A DNA stretch of 35,533 nt from Paraburkholderia solitsugae (GCF_013177695.1 NZ_WOEY01000136.1:1-35533), one strand, 5' to 3'; numbered from the stretch's first letter, positions 8,415 through 17,768 are shown. The notes: generated by a model from the sequence alone, not told the origin. Made by a program: numbers and translations.

Positions 8415-9521
8415 ATGGCACGTACTCTCACCACGCTTCCCCGCAACGACGGCTTTCGATGCCCCGGCGAATTCGAACCCAAGGCTGGCTGCTGGCTCGG
8501 CTGGCCTGAACGGCCCGACGTCTGGCGCAACGGTGGCAAGCCGACGCAGAAGGTATGGGTGGATATCGCTAGCGCGATTGCCGAGAGTGATCCTGTCACC
8601 ATCTGTGCGTCGTCGCGCCAATACGCGAACGCCCGGGCCATGCTGCCGCCGCATATCCGCGTGCTCGAAATGACGGTGAACGACTCGTGGTTCCGCGACA
8701 GCGGCCCGGCCTGGTTGCTCAATGATCATGGCGAAGTCCGCGGTGTCGATTTCCCGTTCAATGCCTATGGCGGGTTGAATGGCGGCCTCTACTTTCCCTG
8801 GGACATGGACGACCAGATCGCCGGGAAGATTCTGGAAGCTGAGCGCGCCGGGCGCTACCGTGCGCCGATCATCGCCGAAATGGGCGGGATCCAATGCGAC
8901 GGCGAAGGCACGGTGCTCACGACCGAACAATGTCTGCTCAATGTCAATCGCAATGCCCACCTGGGCAAGGAAGCCGTGACCCAGCACCTGCTCGATTACC
9001 TGGGGGCGCGCAAGGTCATCTGGTTGCCGCGCGGGTGCAAATTCGACGAGACCGACGGCCATATCGACGATCTGGCCTGCTTTGTTCGTCCCGGCGAAGT
9101 GGTGATGCAGTGGACAGAGGATTCCAGCGATCCTCAATACGAGATTTACCAGGAGGCCTACGCCATCCTGAGCAACACCACCGATGCAAAGGGGCGTCCG
9201 CTCAAAATCCACAAGATGCTGGCGCCGGAAGTACTCATCTGGACTGCAGAAGAAGCCGCCGGGCTCGATCATGGCGATGCGGCGATCGCGCGAGTGGCGG
9301 GCACCCGGATCTGTGCGTCATACATCAACTACTACGTCGGCAACAGCGTTGTGGTGGTGCCCGAGTTTGGCGACGTGAACGATCTCCCCGCGCAGCAATT
9401 GCTGGCCGAACTGTTCCCGCACCATCGGATCATCGGTATTCCCAATACTCGTGAAATTCTGCTTGGCGGCGGAAACATCGCCTGTATCACATCGCCACAG
9501 TACGCCGCGCAAACACGTTGA
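8415..9521 (+). CDS. aguA: agmatine deiminase
   Basis: A 368-residue guanidine-modifying enzyme of the agmatine deiminase (PPADalf) family, which converts agmatine to N-carbamoylputrescine and ammonia. Visible landmarks are GCWLGWPERPDVWR near the N-terminus, NDSWFRDSGP, DGEGTVLTTEQCLLN, ETDGHIDD with H216, and the nucleophile Cys357 in GGGNIACIT. Length and Cys position match characterised AguA. Two usually conserved stretches differ: the residue before Cys357 is Ala where His is usual, and the segment before DGEGT reads EMGGIQC instead of the usual EGGS-type sequence. Activity is probable but specificity may be shifted. A weak GGAG precedes the start. The downstream gene codes for a polyamine-binding protein; no aguB is in the window. 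Confidence 0.92.
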   Translation: MARTLTTLPRNDGFRCPGEFEPKAGCWLGWPERPDVWRNGGKPTQKVWVDIASAIAESDPVTICASSRQYANARAMLPPHIRVLEMTVNDSWFRDSGPAWLLNDHGEVRGVDFPFNAYGGLNGGLYFPWDMDDQIAGKILEAERAGRYRAPIIAEMGGIQCDGEGTVLTTEQCLLNVNRNAHLGKEAVTQHLLDYLGARKVIWLPRGCKFDETDGHIDDLACFVRPGEVVMQWTEDSSDPQYEIYQEAYAILSNTTDAKGRPLKIHKMLAPEVLIWTAEEAAGLDHGDAAIARVAGTRICASYINYYVGNSVVVVPEFGDVNDLPAQQLLAELFPHHRIIGIPNTREILLGGGNIACITSPQYAAQTR

Positions 9522-9623
9522 GCGGGGCGTACGCCGAACGGCTGGTGCGCGAGGCTGCAGCGCGCGCATTCAATCGACGGTCGGAAGGATTCAGCGATCA
9601 AGCCACGTCATTGGGAGAGAGCC

Positions 9624-10718
9624 ATGAACAATACGCTATACAGAGCTATCGTTTGCTGCCTGCTCGGCACCAGCAGCATCGCCATGGGCGCAGGTCCGGT
9701 CCTCAGCGTTTACAACTGGTCCGACTACATCGGTGATAAAACAGTCGAACAGTTCGAGGCGGCAACGGGCATCAAGGTGAAGTACGACGTCTACGATAGC
9801 AACGACACCTTGCAAACCAAACTGCTTGCCGGCGGCACCGGTTACGACATCGTCGTGCCATCCTCGAATTTTCTGTCCAAACAGATCGACGCCGGCATCT
9901 ATCAGAAGCTCGACAAGTCCAAGCTGCCTAACCTCGTCAATCTGGACAAGTCAATCATGGCGATGGTGCAAGGCGCTGACCCGGGCAGCCAGTACGCCAT
10001 TCCATGGGCCTGGGTGACGATCGGTCTTGGCATGAACGTCGACACGGTGAAGGCTGCGCTCGGCAACGACGCCGAACTCGACAGCTGGAGCCTGCTGTTC
10101 GACCCCAAGAATCTGGCCAAGCTGAAGCAATGCGGTGTCTCGGTGCTCGACGAACCTACCGACGTGCTGCCCGAGGTGTTGCACTATCTGCACAAGGACC
10201 CGGGCAGCACGAATCCCGCAGACTACCAGGCCGCGTTCGAGGTACTCAAACAGATTCGCCCGTACATCACCCAATTCAACTCGTCCGGCTATATCAATGA
10301 CCTGGCCAACAATGACGTCTGCCTCGCGTTGGGCTATTCCGGCGACGTGAACATCGCAAAGCATCGCGCGCTTGAAGCGCACAAAAGTTACGCGATCAGC
10401 TATGTCATCCCTAAGAGCGGGGCACCCGTCGGCTTCGACATGATGGCCATACCCAAGGATGCGTCCAATCCAGACGCCGCTCTCGCTTGGATCAATTTCA
10501 TCGAGAACCCGGAAATCAACGCAGAGATTACCAACAAGGTTTTCTATCCGACCGCGAATCTGGCGGCGCGGAAATATGTCAAGCCAGAGTTTGCAAACGA
10601 CCCGACGATCTACCCGCCCGAATCGGTGATGAAGACCTTGTTCCCGCTCAAGCCGTTGCCCGTTGAGATCCTCCGCCTGGAACACCGTCTCTGGGCCAAG
10701 CTGAAGTCGGGCATCTAG
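9624..10718 (+). CDS. periplasmic putrescine/spermidine-binding protein (PotF-like)
   Basis: A 364-residue solute-binding protein of the PotD/PotF family. A signal peptide covers about residues 1-23 (cut near AMGAG). The mature start has the family hallmark VLSVYNWSDYIGDKTVEQFEAATGIKVKYDVYD, followed by GTGYDIVVPS and, later, YSGDVNIAKHRA and GFDMMAIPKDA. It should capture putrescine or a related polyamine for an ABC importer. No permease or ATPase genes follow; the next gene is an unrelated AraC regulator on the other strand. It must therefore use a transporter encoded elsewhere or act as a sensor. A GGGAGAG ribosome-binding site precedes the start; the gap from aguA is 102 bases, so co-transcription is likely. 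Confidence 0.92.
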   Translation: MNNTLYRAIVCCLLGTSSIAMGAGPVLSVYNWSDYIGDKTVEQFEAATGIKVKYDVYDSNDTLQTKLLAGGTGYDIVVPSSNFLSKQIDAGIYQKLDKSKLPNLVNLDKSIMAMVQGADPGSQYAIPWAWVTIGLGMNVDTVKAALGNDAELDSWSLLFDPKNLAKLKQCGVSVLDEPTDVLPEVLHYLHKDPGSTNPADYQAAFEVLKQIRPYITQFNSSGYINDLANNDVCLALGYSGDVNIAKHRALEAHKSYAISYVIPKSGAPVGFDMMAIPKDASNPDAALAWINFIENPEINAEITNKVFYPTANLAARKYVKPEFANDPTIYPPESVMKTLFPLKPLPVEILRLEHRLWAKLKSGI

Positions 10719-10900
10719 GTGGGTTCGCTTCTTTGGAATTGGCGCCCTCCGTTCCTCAAGCAGTCATGTCGAAGCGTCCCGCTGGCACATTGATGCCGAT
10801 CGGTTCCGGAGGGTGTCTGCATTCCCGTTGCGCCCTGCTTCCCCGAAAGTAGGGCCGTGCGGGAAGGCATTTTCTACTTCATCAGCGCGTCTGGATCTGG

Positions 10901-11941
10901 CTACCTGTCCGACATCTTTCGAAGCCCCGCCTTGCGATACACCTGAGGCGCTACGCCGTACCACCGTTTGAATGCCTGCGAAAAAGTCGACGAATCGCTG
11001 AACCCCAGACGGGCGGCGATATCCGTCATGGTCAAACGATGGTCCTTCAAAAGACTTTCGGCGGCCGAACAGCGGGACTCCGCCAGCAGCGTTCTGAACG
11101 ACGTCCCCTCCTCCTGCAAACGGCGTTTCAACGTACGCTCGCTCACGTTCAGTATTCTGGCCATGGCGGACAGATCGGGAAAGGAACTGCCTGACACCCC
11201 GAGGTACTGCCGCACGATCCCAGCCGTACTCGAGCGGGAGCGACGACGTTCAACCAGTTCGGCGCACATCTGTTCACACATTGATGCGGTGACTGGGTTC
11301 GCCTGCGGTAGCACCCGGCGTAGATAGGCACGATCGAATGCGAGACTGTTTGTCGCCGCGCCATAGTAGGGATTTGCGTCGAAGGCGCGATTCACCTCAT
11401 CGGGGTCGGCCGCCTTGCGGTTTGGCTCTGCCCTGAATGTCACACGTGCAATTTTGAAGTCCGGCCCAGTAATCTCACGTAGCAATACCGCGGCGGCGGT
11501 CATGTCACGCTCAACGAAGAATCGTCGAAGACCGAGCTGAAAATCCGGCTCTCCAAAACTCAGGATGCCGAATGCTCCTTCTTCGTGATATGAAATCAGC
11601 GTGAATGCATAGGTCAGCGGGATAAAGCGGAGCGCGAGCGTCAATGCATCTTCCGTCGTCGCGCTGCTGAGGAGACCATATCCCCAGATTCCGTACGCCG
11701 ATAGGTGATAGCGAAGCCCCATGCGGATACCCAATCCCCAGGAGTCGTCCGCCAAGTTGAGCAGATTGTTGGTGATCCGGAGCTCCTGCGCCGCAGTCAA
11801 CTCGGCCTTGGGATCATCAAGTTGCCCGAGCGTCAGGTCGCTTCCCTTGAGAAGTTCTACCGCCGGGTAGCCCCGTTCGACTCCGTATTCAACCAGCAGG
11901 CGGCTGCTCGCCGAACCGCGCGAGAAATCCCAGAAGGTCAT
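10901..11941 (-). CDS. AraC-family regulator with Arabinose_bd-type N-terminal domain
   Basis: A 346-residue regulator. Residues about 20-200 match the ligand-binding domain seen in OruR/ArgR-type AraC proteins (LTAAQELRITNNLLNLADDSWGLGIRMGLRYHLSAYGIWGYGLLSSATTEDAL). Residues about 245-340 form the double helix-turn-helix (SERTLKRRLQEEGTSFRTLL and TMTDIAARLGFSDSSTFSQAFKRWYGVAPQVYR). It is divergent from the aldehyde dehydrogenase/GMC/monooxygenase operon with 146 bases between starts, and is the probable activator of that operon. The ligand is unknown, but a hydrophobic ketone or alcohol would fit the context. Confidence 0.92.
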   Translation of the reverse strand: MTFWDFSRGSASSRLLVEYGVERGYPAVELLKGSDLTLGQLDDPKAELTAAQELRITNNLLNLADDSWGLGIRMGLRYHLSAYGIWGYGLLSSATTEDALTLALRFIPLTYAFTLISYHEEGAFGILSFGEPDFQLGLRRFFVERDMTAAAVLLREITGPDFKIARVTFRAEPNRKAADPDEVNRAFDANPYYGAATNSLAFDRAYLRRVLPQANPVTASMCEQMCAELVERRRSRSSTAGIVRQYLGVSGSSFPDLSAMARILNVSERTLKRRLQEEGTSFRTLLAESRCSAAESLLKDHRLTMTDIAARLGFSDSSTFSQAFKRWYGVAPQVYRKAGLRKMSDR

Positions 11942-12087
11942 GAGTGGATACCCTTAACGCACGTTATTTGGCCCAAATACTAAAGTAGCTGTCCCGTTGC
12001 GCCATTGGTGGAATCCCACCCAAAGGTCAACATGTCCCTCAACGAAGCTGCCGATCGAGGTGGCTGAAGGGACCAAGGAGACCGACC
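11942..12087. promoter_or_regulatory. divergent promoter region, AraC regulator / ketone operon
   Basis: The 146-base region between the two starts holds two symmetric sites: ATTTGG-C-CCAAAT at 11966-11978, and GGTGG-AATC-CCACC at 12007-12020. Either could be an operator, although AraC-type regulators more often use direct repeats. AAGGAG at 12075-12080 is the ribosome-binding site for the downstream GTG start. Confidence 0.45.
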
Positions 12088-13509
12088 GTGCTGGTAAGCC
12101 CCCCCACTCTGCTTGAAGAGCGCTTTGAGGCGCAGCGTCAGGCTTTCGCTCTGGAGCCGTGTCCGTCAGAGAAGATCCGGGTCGACCGCCTGAACCGCCT
12201 GCTCGCGATGATCGAGACTCAGGGCGCCGAGTTTGCTCGCCGTATCGACGCCGATTTCGGCGGAAGGTCATCGAACGAAACCCGGCTCGCCGAACTGTTC
12301 ATCGTTCGCTCCGGCATCCGGCACGCACGCGCCCATCTTCGCGCGTGGATGCGTCCACAGCGTGTGTCCACGAGCCTGCATTTTCGCCCTGCCTACAATC
12401 GCCTCGTACGGCAGCCGCTTGGCGTGGTGGGCGTCGTGTCCCCCTGGAACTATCCGCTCCAACTGTCCCTGGGCCCGGCGCTCGCCGCACTAGCGGCGGG
12501 AAACCGCGTTCTGCTCAAGCCATCGGAGCTCACGCCCAACTTCACAGCTTTGCTTGATCAAGTAGTGCGCGCTTCCTTTTCACCGGACGAACTGAGTGTT
12601 GTCAACGGGGACGTTGACGTCGGCAAAGCATTCGTTGGGTTGCCCTTTGATCACCTCTTTTTCACTGGCTCGACCCAGGTAGGGCGGCATGTTGCCCAAG
12701 CCGCCGCAGCGAACCTCGCGCCGGTCACCCTGGAGCTGGGCGGAAAGTCACCGGCTATTCTCGACGCGTCTTGCCCTATCCGGACTGCAGCAAAAAGTAT
12801 CGCCTTCGGCAAGCTCATGAATGCCGGGCAGACCTGTATCGCACCGGATTACCTTCTCGTGCCGAAAGGTCGGGCCAACGACGTTGCACACGAACTCGAA
12901 ACGGCGATCAAGCGACTGTACCCGGCCCTTATCGCCAACCCGGATTACACGTCAATCATCAGCGTGAGACATCGTGAACGCCTGGCGGAGATGGTGCAGG
13001 AGGCACGGGATAGCGGCGCGCGGATCGTGACAGTCAACCCATCCGGCGAAGTGTTCGATGAGCACACCCGTAAGTTTCCACCCACCTTGGTGATCGGCGC
13101 AGCGCCCAACACTCGCCTGATGCGCGAGGAGATTTTTGGTCCGCTACTTCCGATCGTCGAGTACGACGGTCTCGACCACGCAATCGCCATGGTGAATCAG
13201 CGGGACAGACCGCTTGCGCTCTACTGGTTCGGTCTTGATGCCGCACGCAGGGATCGCGTACTGACCGAAACGGTTTCTGGCGGGGTGACGGTCAACGACT
13301 GCCTGTGGCATCTCGCGCAGGAGGCGCAGCCGTTCGGCGGCGTGGGCCCGAGCGGCACCGGCGCATACCACGGCGAATGGGGATTTCGAACGTTCAGCAA
13401 GGAGAAACCTGTTTTCTATCAGGCCCGGCTCAACGGCACCGCGCTGTTTCATCCGCCTTATGGAAAGACGTTCGAACTCATGCTTGGCCTGCTCAAGCGA
13501 ATCACCTGA
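12088..13509 (+). CDS. coniferyl-aldehyde-type aldehyde dehydrogenase
   Basis: A 473-residue NAD(P)-dependent aldehyde dehydrogenase of the CalB-like branch. The oxyanion-loop region SPWNYPLQLSLGP, catalytic Glu216 (LELGGKSP) and catalytic Cys250 (NAGQTCIAPDY) are all present, 34 residues apart as usual. The IAPDY extension after Cys and the C-terminal SKEKPVFYQARL are typical of the coniferyl aldehyde and fatty-aldehyde branch, so a medium- or long-chain aliphatic aldehyde is as likely a substrate as an aromatic one. It uses a GTG start supported by AAGGAG seven bases upstream. It is the first gene of a three-gene operon and would take the aldehyde made by the next gene to an acid. Confidence 0.9.
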   Translation: MLVSPPTLLEERFEAQRQAFALEPCPSEKIRVDRLNRLLAMIETQGAEFARRIDADFGGRSSNETRLAELFIVRSGIRHARAHLRAWMRPQRVSTSLHFRPAYNRLVRQPLGVVGVVSPWNYPLQLSLGPALAALAAGNRVLLKPSELTPNFTALLDQVVRASFSPDELSVVNGDVDVGKAFVGLPFDHLFFTGSTQVGRHVAQAAAANLAPVTLELGGKSPAILDASCPIRTAAKSIAFGKLMNAGQTCIAPDYLLVPKGRANDVAHELETAIKRLYPALIANPDYTSIISVRHRERLAEMVQEARDSGARIVTVNPSGEVFDEHTRKFPPTLVIGAAPNTRLMREEIFGPLLPIVEYDGLDHAIAMVNQRDRPLALYWFGLDAARRDRVLTETVSGGVTVNDCLWHLAQEAQPFGGVGPSGTGAYHGEWGFRTFSKEKPVFYQARLNGTALFHPPYGKTFELMLGLLKRIT

Positions 13510-13557
13510 AGGCACTCGCCCGCGCGCGGCGAAGAACCAGTACATGAGGAGACAACA

Positions 13558-15222
13558 ATGAGTGACCTTTTCGATTTCGTCGTGGTTGGTGGCGGGTCCG
13601 GCGGTAGTGTCGTCGCGGGCCGGCTAACGGAAGATCCGGCGGTGACGGTCTGCGTACTGGAAGCGGGAGGCAACGGTGCAAGCCCGCTTGTCAACATTCC
13701 CACCGGGGCAGTTGCCATGTTGCCGACCCGACTCAACAACTGGGCATTCGAAACCGTGCCGCAGCCCGAGCTCGCCGGACGGAAAGGTTACCAACCGCGT
13801 GGCAAGGCCCTCGGCGGGTCATCGGCGATCAACGCAATGGTGTATGTCCGCGGACATCGCTGGGACTATGACCACTGGGCCTCGCTAGGGAACGAAGGTT
13901 GGTCCTATGACGATGTCCTTCCGTACTTCATTCGGAGCGAACATAACGAGCGCATCGACAACGCGTGGCATGGCCGCGCAGGACCGCTGTGGGTCAGCGA
14001 CTTACGCACAGACAATCCATTTCACGCCCGCTATCTCGACGCCGCCCGTCAGACGGGACTGCCCGTCACGGACGACTTCAACGGCCCGGAACAGGAAGGC
14101 GTAGGCATTTATCAGGTGACCCAGAAGCACGGCGAACGTTGGAGCGCGGCCCGCGCTTACCTGATTCCTCACATCGGACGCCGCGACAACCTGTCGGTCG
14201 AGACCCACGCGCACGTGCTACGCATTGTTTTCGACGGTACTCGTGCTGTGGGGGTCGAAGTTCTGCAGGCAGGCAAGACCCGCTTGATCCGGGCTCGCAG
14301 GGAAGTCATCCTCGCGGCCGGTGCGTTTCAGACACCGCAATTACTGATGCTCTCCGGCGTCGGCGATCTGCACGAACTCGGCCAGTTGGGCATCCCGGTC
14401 GTACAGCATCTGCCGGGGGTTGGAAAAAATCTGCAGGACCATCCCGACTTTATTTTCGGCTATCAAACCCAAAGCATCGACACGATGGGCATTTCGATCC
14501 GGGGCAGCGCCCGCATGCTGTCCGAAATCAGACGCTTTCGAAGTGCGAGACGGGGTGCACTAACGTCCAACTTTGCGGAAGGGGGTGCGTTTCTCAAGAC
14601 TCGCCAGGAACTGGACAAGCCCGACGTACAGCTTCACTTTGTCGTAGCGATGGTCGACGACCATGCACGCAAACTTCATGCTGGTCACGGATTCTCCTGC
14701 CATGTTTGCCTGTTGCGCCCACGAAGCCGGGGCAGCGTGCGTCTCCAGAGCAGGGATTCTCGCGATTCACCCCTCATCGATCCGGCATTCTTCGAGGACG
14801 CTCGTGACCTCGACGACATGGTTGACGCGTTCAAACTGACGCGCTGGCTGATGAACGCCCCGGCGCTCGCCGAATGGATCAAGCGTGATGTATTCACCGC
14901 GAATGTACGAACGGACGAAGAAGTACGCGCCGTTCTTCGACAGCGGACCGATACCGTTTATCACCCGGTCGGAACCTGCCGTATGGGTGTCGATAGTCAC
15001 GCCGTAGTGGATCCCCAGCTTCGCGTACGCGGCTTGCAGTCCCTGCGCATCGTCGATGCATCGATTATGCCAACCCTCATCGGTGGCAACACCAATGCGC
15101 CGACCATCATGATCGCTGAAAAAGCAGTCGACATGATCCGCGGCGTGCGTAGCGAATTACCCCACACCGAAAAAATCGCAGATATCAGCGCTGTAAAGGA
15201 GACTGTTCATGCGCACGCCTGA
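13558..15222 (+). CDS. GMC-family FAD alcohol dehydrogenase (choline dehydrogenase/AlkJ-like)
   Basis: A 554-residue flavoprotein. The FAD-binding glycine motif is at residues 11-16 (GGGSGG), GMC signature 1 at about 80-100 (GKALGGSSAINAMVYVRGH), signature 2 at 255-269 (GAFQTPQLLMLSGVG), and the catalytic histidine is H469 in YHPVGTCRMG. A second active-site region NTNAPTIMIAEKAVDMI is near the C-terminus. AlkJ-like relatives oxidise aliphatic alcohols to aldehydes, passing electrons to the respiratory chain. A GAGGAG ribosome-binding site precedes the ATG; 48 bases separate it from the aldehyde dehydrogenase. Its last 14 bases overlap the next gene. The pairing with an aldehyde dehydrogenase supports a two-step alcohol-to-acid route. 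Confidence 0.92.
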   Translation: MSDLFDFVVVGGGSGGSVVAGRLTEDPAVTVCVLEAGGNGASPLVNIPTGAVAMLPTRLNNWAFETVPQPELAGRKGYQPRGKALGGSSAINAMVYVRGHRWDYDHWASLGNEGWSYDDVLPYFIRSEHNERIDNAWHGRAGPLWVSDLRTDNPFHARYLDAARQTGLPVTDDFNGPEQEGVGIYQVTQKHGERWSAARAYLIPHIGRRDNLSVETHAHVLRIVFDGTRAVGVEVLQAGKTRLIRARREVILAAGAFQTPQLLMLSGVGDLHELGQLGIPVVQHLPGVGKNLQDHPDFIFGYQTQSIDTMGISIRGSARMLSEIRRFRSARRGALTSNFAEGGAFLKTRQELDKPDVQLHFVVAMVDDHARKLHAGHGFSCHVCLLRPRSRGSVRLQSRDSRDSPLIDPAFFEDARDLDDMVDAFKLTRWLMNAPALAEWIKRDVFTANVRTDEEVRAVLRQRTDTVYHPVGTCRMGVDSHAVVDPQLRVRGLQSLRIVDASIMPTLIGGNTNAPTIMIAEKAVDMIRGVRSELPHTEKIADISAVKETVHAHA

Positions 15223-17725
15223 CTCAATTGACCGCCCACAGGCTGCGGCACCGCTTTCAGCCATCATCGTCGGCACGGGCTTCGGCGGTATCGGCATGGG
15301 CGTCGCGCTGCGTAAAAATGGCGTGGAAGACTTTGTCATTCTGGAGAAGGCGTCTGATGTTGGCGGGGTCTGGCGGGACAACAGCTATCCAGGCGCTGCA
15401 TGCGACGTCCCCTCTCATCTGTATTCGTTTTCGTTTGAGCCGAATCCAGACTGGTCGCGCGCCTTTGCGCCGCAAGCAGAGATCCATGGATACCTTCGGC
15501 ACTGCGCCCGAAAATACGATCTACTGCGCCATATCCGTTTTGGTTCGGAGGTCAGACAGGCCCGCTACGATGATTCACGCAGCGTGTGGGTGGTGACCCT
15601 GACGGATGGCGCTTCGCTGGAAGCGTCGCTGTTTATCAGCGCGACCGGGCAATTGAGCCGCCCGGCGTTGCCTCGCATTCCGGGCATGCAAGATTTCCAG
15701 GGTCGCGCCTTTCATTCCACGACGTGGGATCACGATTACGATCTCCGGGGAAAACGCGTTGCAGTGATCGGCACGGGCGCTTCCGCCATTCAGTTTGTTC
15801 CGGTTATCGCTAAAGAGGTTAGCGAGTTGAAGCTCTTTCAACGCTCGCCCGCCTACATCTTGCCGCGACCGGACCGCGCCTACGCCAGATGGGAAAAATT
15901 TCTGTTCCGCCACGTGCCATGGACCGCGAAGCTGCACCGCGCGGCCATTTACATCCGCTATGAATCAAGGGCCGTTGCTTTTACCCGGTTCAAGGCATTG
16001 ATGAAACTGGCCGTGGGTGTTCCCTTTCGTCGCATGCTGTCGAAGCAGGTCCGTGACCCTGCGCTTCGTGCCCGACTTGTTCCGGACTATCCAATTGGAT
16101 GTAAGCGTGTACTGCTCTCCACCGACTACCTGTCGACGATGGATAGGGAGAACGTTGAGGTGGTCACTGGAGGCATTCGCCGCATCACGTCGAGTGGCGT
16201 TGAGACGACCGACGGCAACACCTACGCCGTCGACGCAATCATTTATGGAACCGGGTTCGCGGCGACCGAATTTCTCTCGCCGATGCGAGTCTTCGGTCGT
16301 GCGGGCACTGAACTCAATTCGGCTTGGCGGCAGGGCGCGCAAGCTTATTTAGGCCTGACCGTCCCTGGCTTCCCCAACTTCTTTATGCTGTACGGCCCGA
16401 ACACGAATCTCGGACACAACTCAATCGTCTTCATGCTCGAAAGCCAGATCGCGCACGTCATGCGTTGTCTCAAGTTAATCAAGCGAACGCGATCGACGAG
16501 CATCGAAGTGAACGAGGACCGCTATCGACGCTACAACGCCGGTGTTCAGCAACGTCTCGCTGGCAGCGTGTGGAACGGGTGCAAGAGTTGGTACGTCGAC
16601 GCAACGGGACATAACAGCACGAATTGGCCCGGATTCACGGTTTCGTACCGCTGGCTGACACGGCGCTCAGGGCTGCACGCTTACAGCCTGGCCAGCAGCG
16701 TGGGGCCATCACTGGGAATAGCGTCTGCCACTTCAATTGCTGAGCCACGGGGCATGGTGGAGCGATGTCAGGCAGCATTGCTGCGCGGCGTCCTGCGAAC
16801 GTGTTTTCGTCCGTTGATCGGCCCACCCTTTAATGCGACGACTCAGCGCCGGGTCGTCGCGGTGCTGTCCCAGCTTATGCCAGGCAGGCGCGGCGCTATG
16901 CGCTACCGCGCCCATGCAGGAAATGTATCCGTTGAAATTGTTGCGCCAAAAATTGGAGAAACAGGCGGCGCGATACTTTATCTGCACGGTGGCGCGTTCT
17001 GCCTGGGAGGACCGGCCACACACCGCAGCATCACCACGCACCTTGCGTTTGGCAGCGGAATGTCAGTATGGGTGCCCCAATACCGTCTGGCTCCAGAACA
17101 TCCGTATCCAGCGGCATTGGAAGATGCGCTCACCTGCTACCGGGAACTATTGAATCAAGGCTACGGACCGGACAAGATCATTATCGCTGGGGATTCTGCA
17201 GGGGGTGCGCTCGCGCTTTCGCTGGCCATCGCGCTACGCGATCGCGAAGCGCGCATGCCGGCAGGGCTACTACTCATCTCCCCGGTCACGGATCCGGCGC
17301 TCGCGGGCGAAACATTGCAGACCCATGCGCGCCTGGATCCCATGATTCGCCGTAGCTGGCTGGAACAGGGGTTGCGATGGTACGCCCTGCCGGCGGAAGC
17401 GGGCTCGGCCGGGCCACTGCGACAGGACCTTCAGGGGCTGCCCCCGATGCTGATCCAGGTGGGCTCTCAAGAAGTGTTGCTGTCCGACGCGGTGCGCCTG
17501 GCCGAGCATGCGGCGCACGGGGGCGTATCCTGCCGGCTGGAGATTCACGCTGCTCGCTGGCATGTCTTTCACCTGCAGTCCTTCTACCTGAAATCGGCTG
17601 TCAGGGCATTACTAACGCTGGCGGATTTCGCCCGAGCGCAGGTGTCGACTGTTCGTGCCGCAGAGCACAGGCCGGTCACGAAACCATCGCAGCAGGAAGA
17701 CGTGATGGAGGTCGCCATCGAATGA
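15209..17725 (+). CDS. fusion of Baeyer-Villiger-type flavin monooxygenase and HSL-type ester hydrolase
   Basis: An 838-residue two-enzyme protein. Residues about 16-510 are a flavin monooxygenase: FAD motif GTGFGG at 22-27, the Baeyer-Villiger fingerprint FxGxxxHxxxW at 163-173 (F163, G165, H169, W173), NADPH motif GTGASA at 188-193, and a C-terminal GPNTNLGHNS segment. Residues about 560-820 are an alpha/beta hydrolase of the hormone-sensitive-lipase type: HGGAF at 593-597, nucleophile Ser663 in GDSAGG, Asp760 in LLSD as likely acid, and H785 in WHVFHL. Both halves keep their key residues, and no stop separates them. The start has AAGGAG upstream and overlaps the GMC gene by 14 bases, so the genes are translationally coupled. 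Prediction: ketone to ester, then ester to alcohol plus acid. The monooxygenase half also resembles the AlmA long-chain alkane group. Confidence 0.9.
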   Translation: MRTPDSIDRPQAAAPLSAIIVGTGFGGIGMGVALRKNGVEDFVILEKASDVGGVWRDNSYPGAACDVPSHLYSFSFEPNPDWSRAFAPQAEIHGYLRHCARKYDLLRHIRFGSEVRQARYDDSRSVWVVTLTDGASLEASLFISATGQLSRPALPRIPGMQDFQGRAFHSTTWDHDYDLRGKRVAVIGTGASAIQFVPVIAKEVSELKLFQRSPAYILPRPDRAYARWEKFLFRHVPWTAKLHRAAIYIRYESRAVAFTRFKALMKLAVGVPFRRMLSKQVRDPALRARLVPDYPIGCKRVLLSTDYLSTMDRENVEVVTGGIRRITSSGVETTDGNTYAVDAIIYGTGFAATEFLSPMRVFGRAGTELNSAWRQGAQAYLGLTVPGFPNFFMLYGPNTNLGHNSIVFMLESQIAHVMRCLKLIKRTRSTSIEVNEDRYRRYNAGVQQRLAGSVWNGCKSWYVDATGHNSTNWPGFTVSYRWLTRRSGLHAYSLASSVGPSLGIASATSIAEPRGMVERCQAALLRGVLRTCFRPLIGPPFNATTQRRVVAVLSQLMPGRRGAMRYRAHAGNVSVEIVAPKIGETGGAILYLHGGAFCLGGPATHRSITTHLAFGSGMSVWVPQYRLAPEHPYPAALEDALTCYRELLNQGYGPDKIIIAGDSAGGALALSLAIALRDREARMPAGLLLISPVTDPALAGETLQTHARLDPMIRRSWLEQGLRWYALPAEAGSAGPLRQDLQGLPPMLIQVGSQEVLLSDAVRLAEHAAHGGVSCRLEIHAARWHVFHLQSFYLKSAVRALLTLADFARAQVSTVRAAEHRPVTKPSQQEDVMEVAIE

Positions 17726-17768
17726 AACTGGCTGACTGAATGCCAGCACAATCGTCGCGCGCGGCGAC

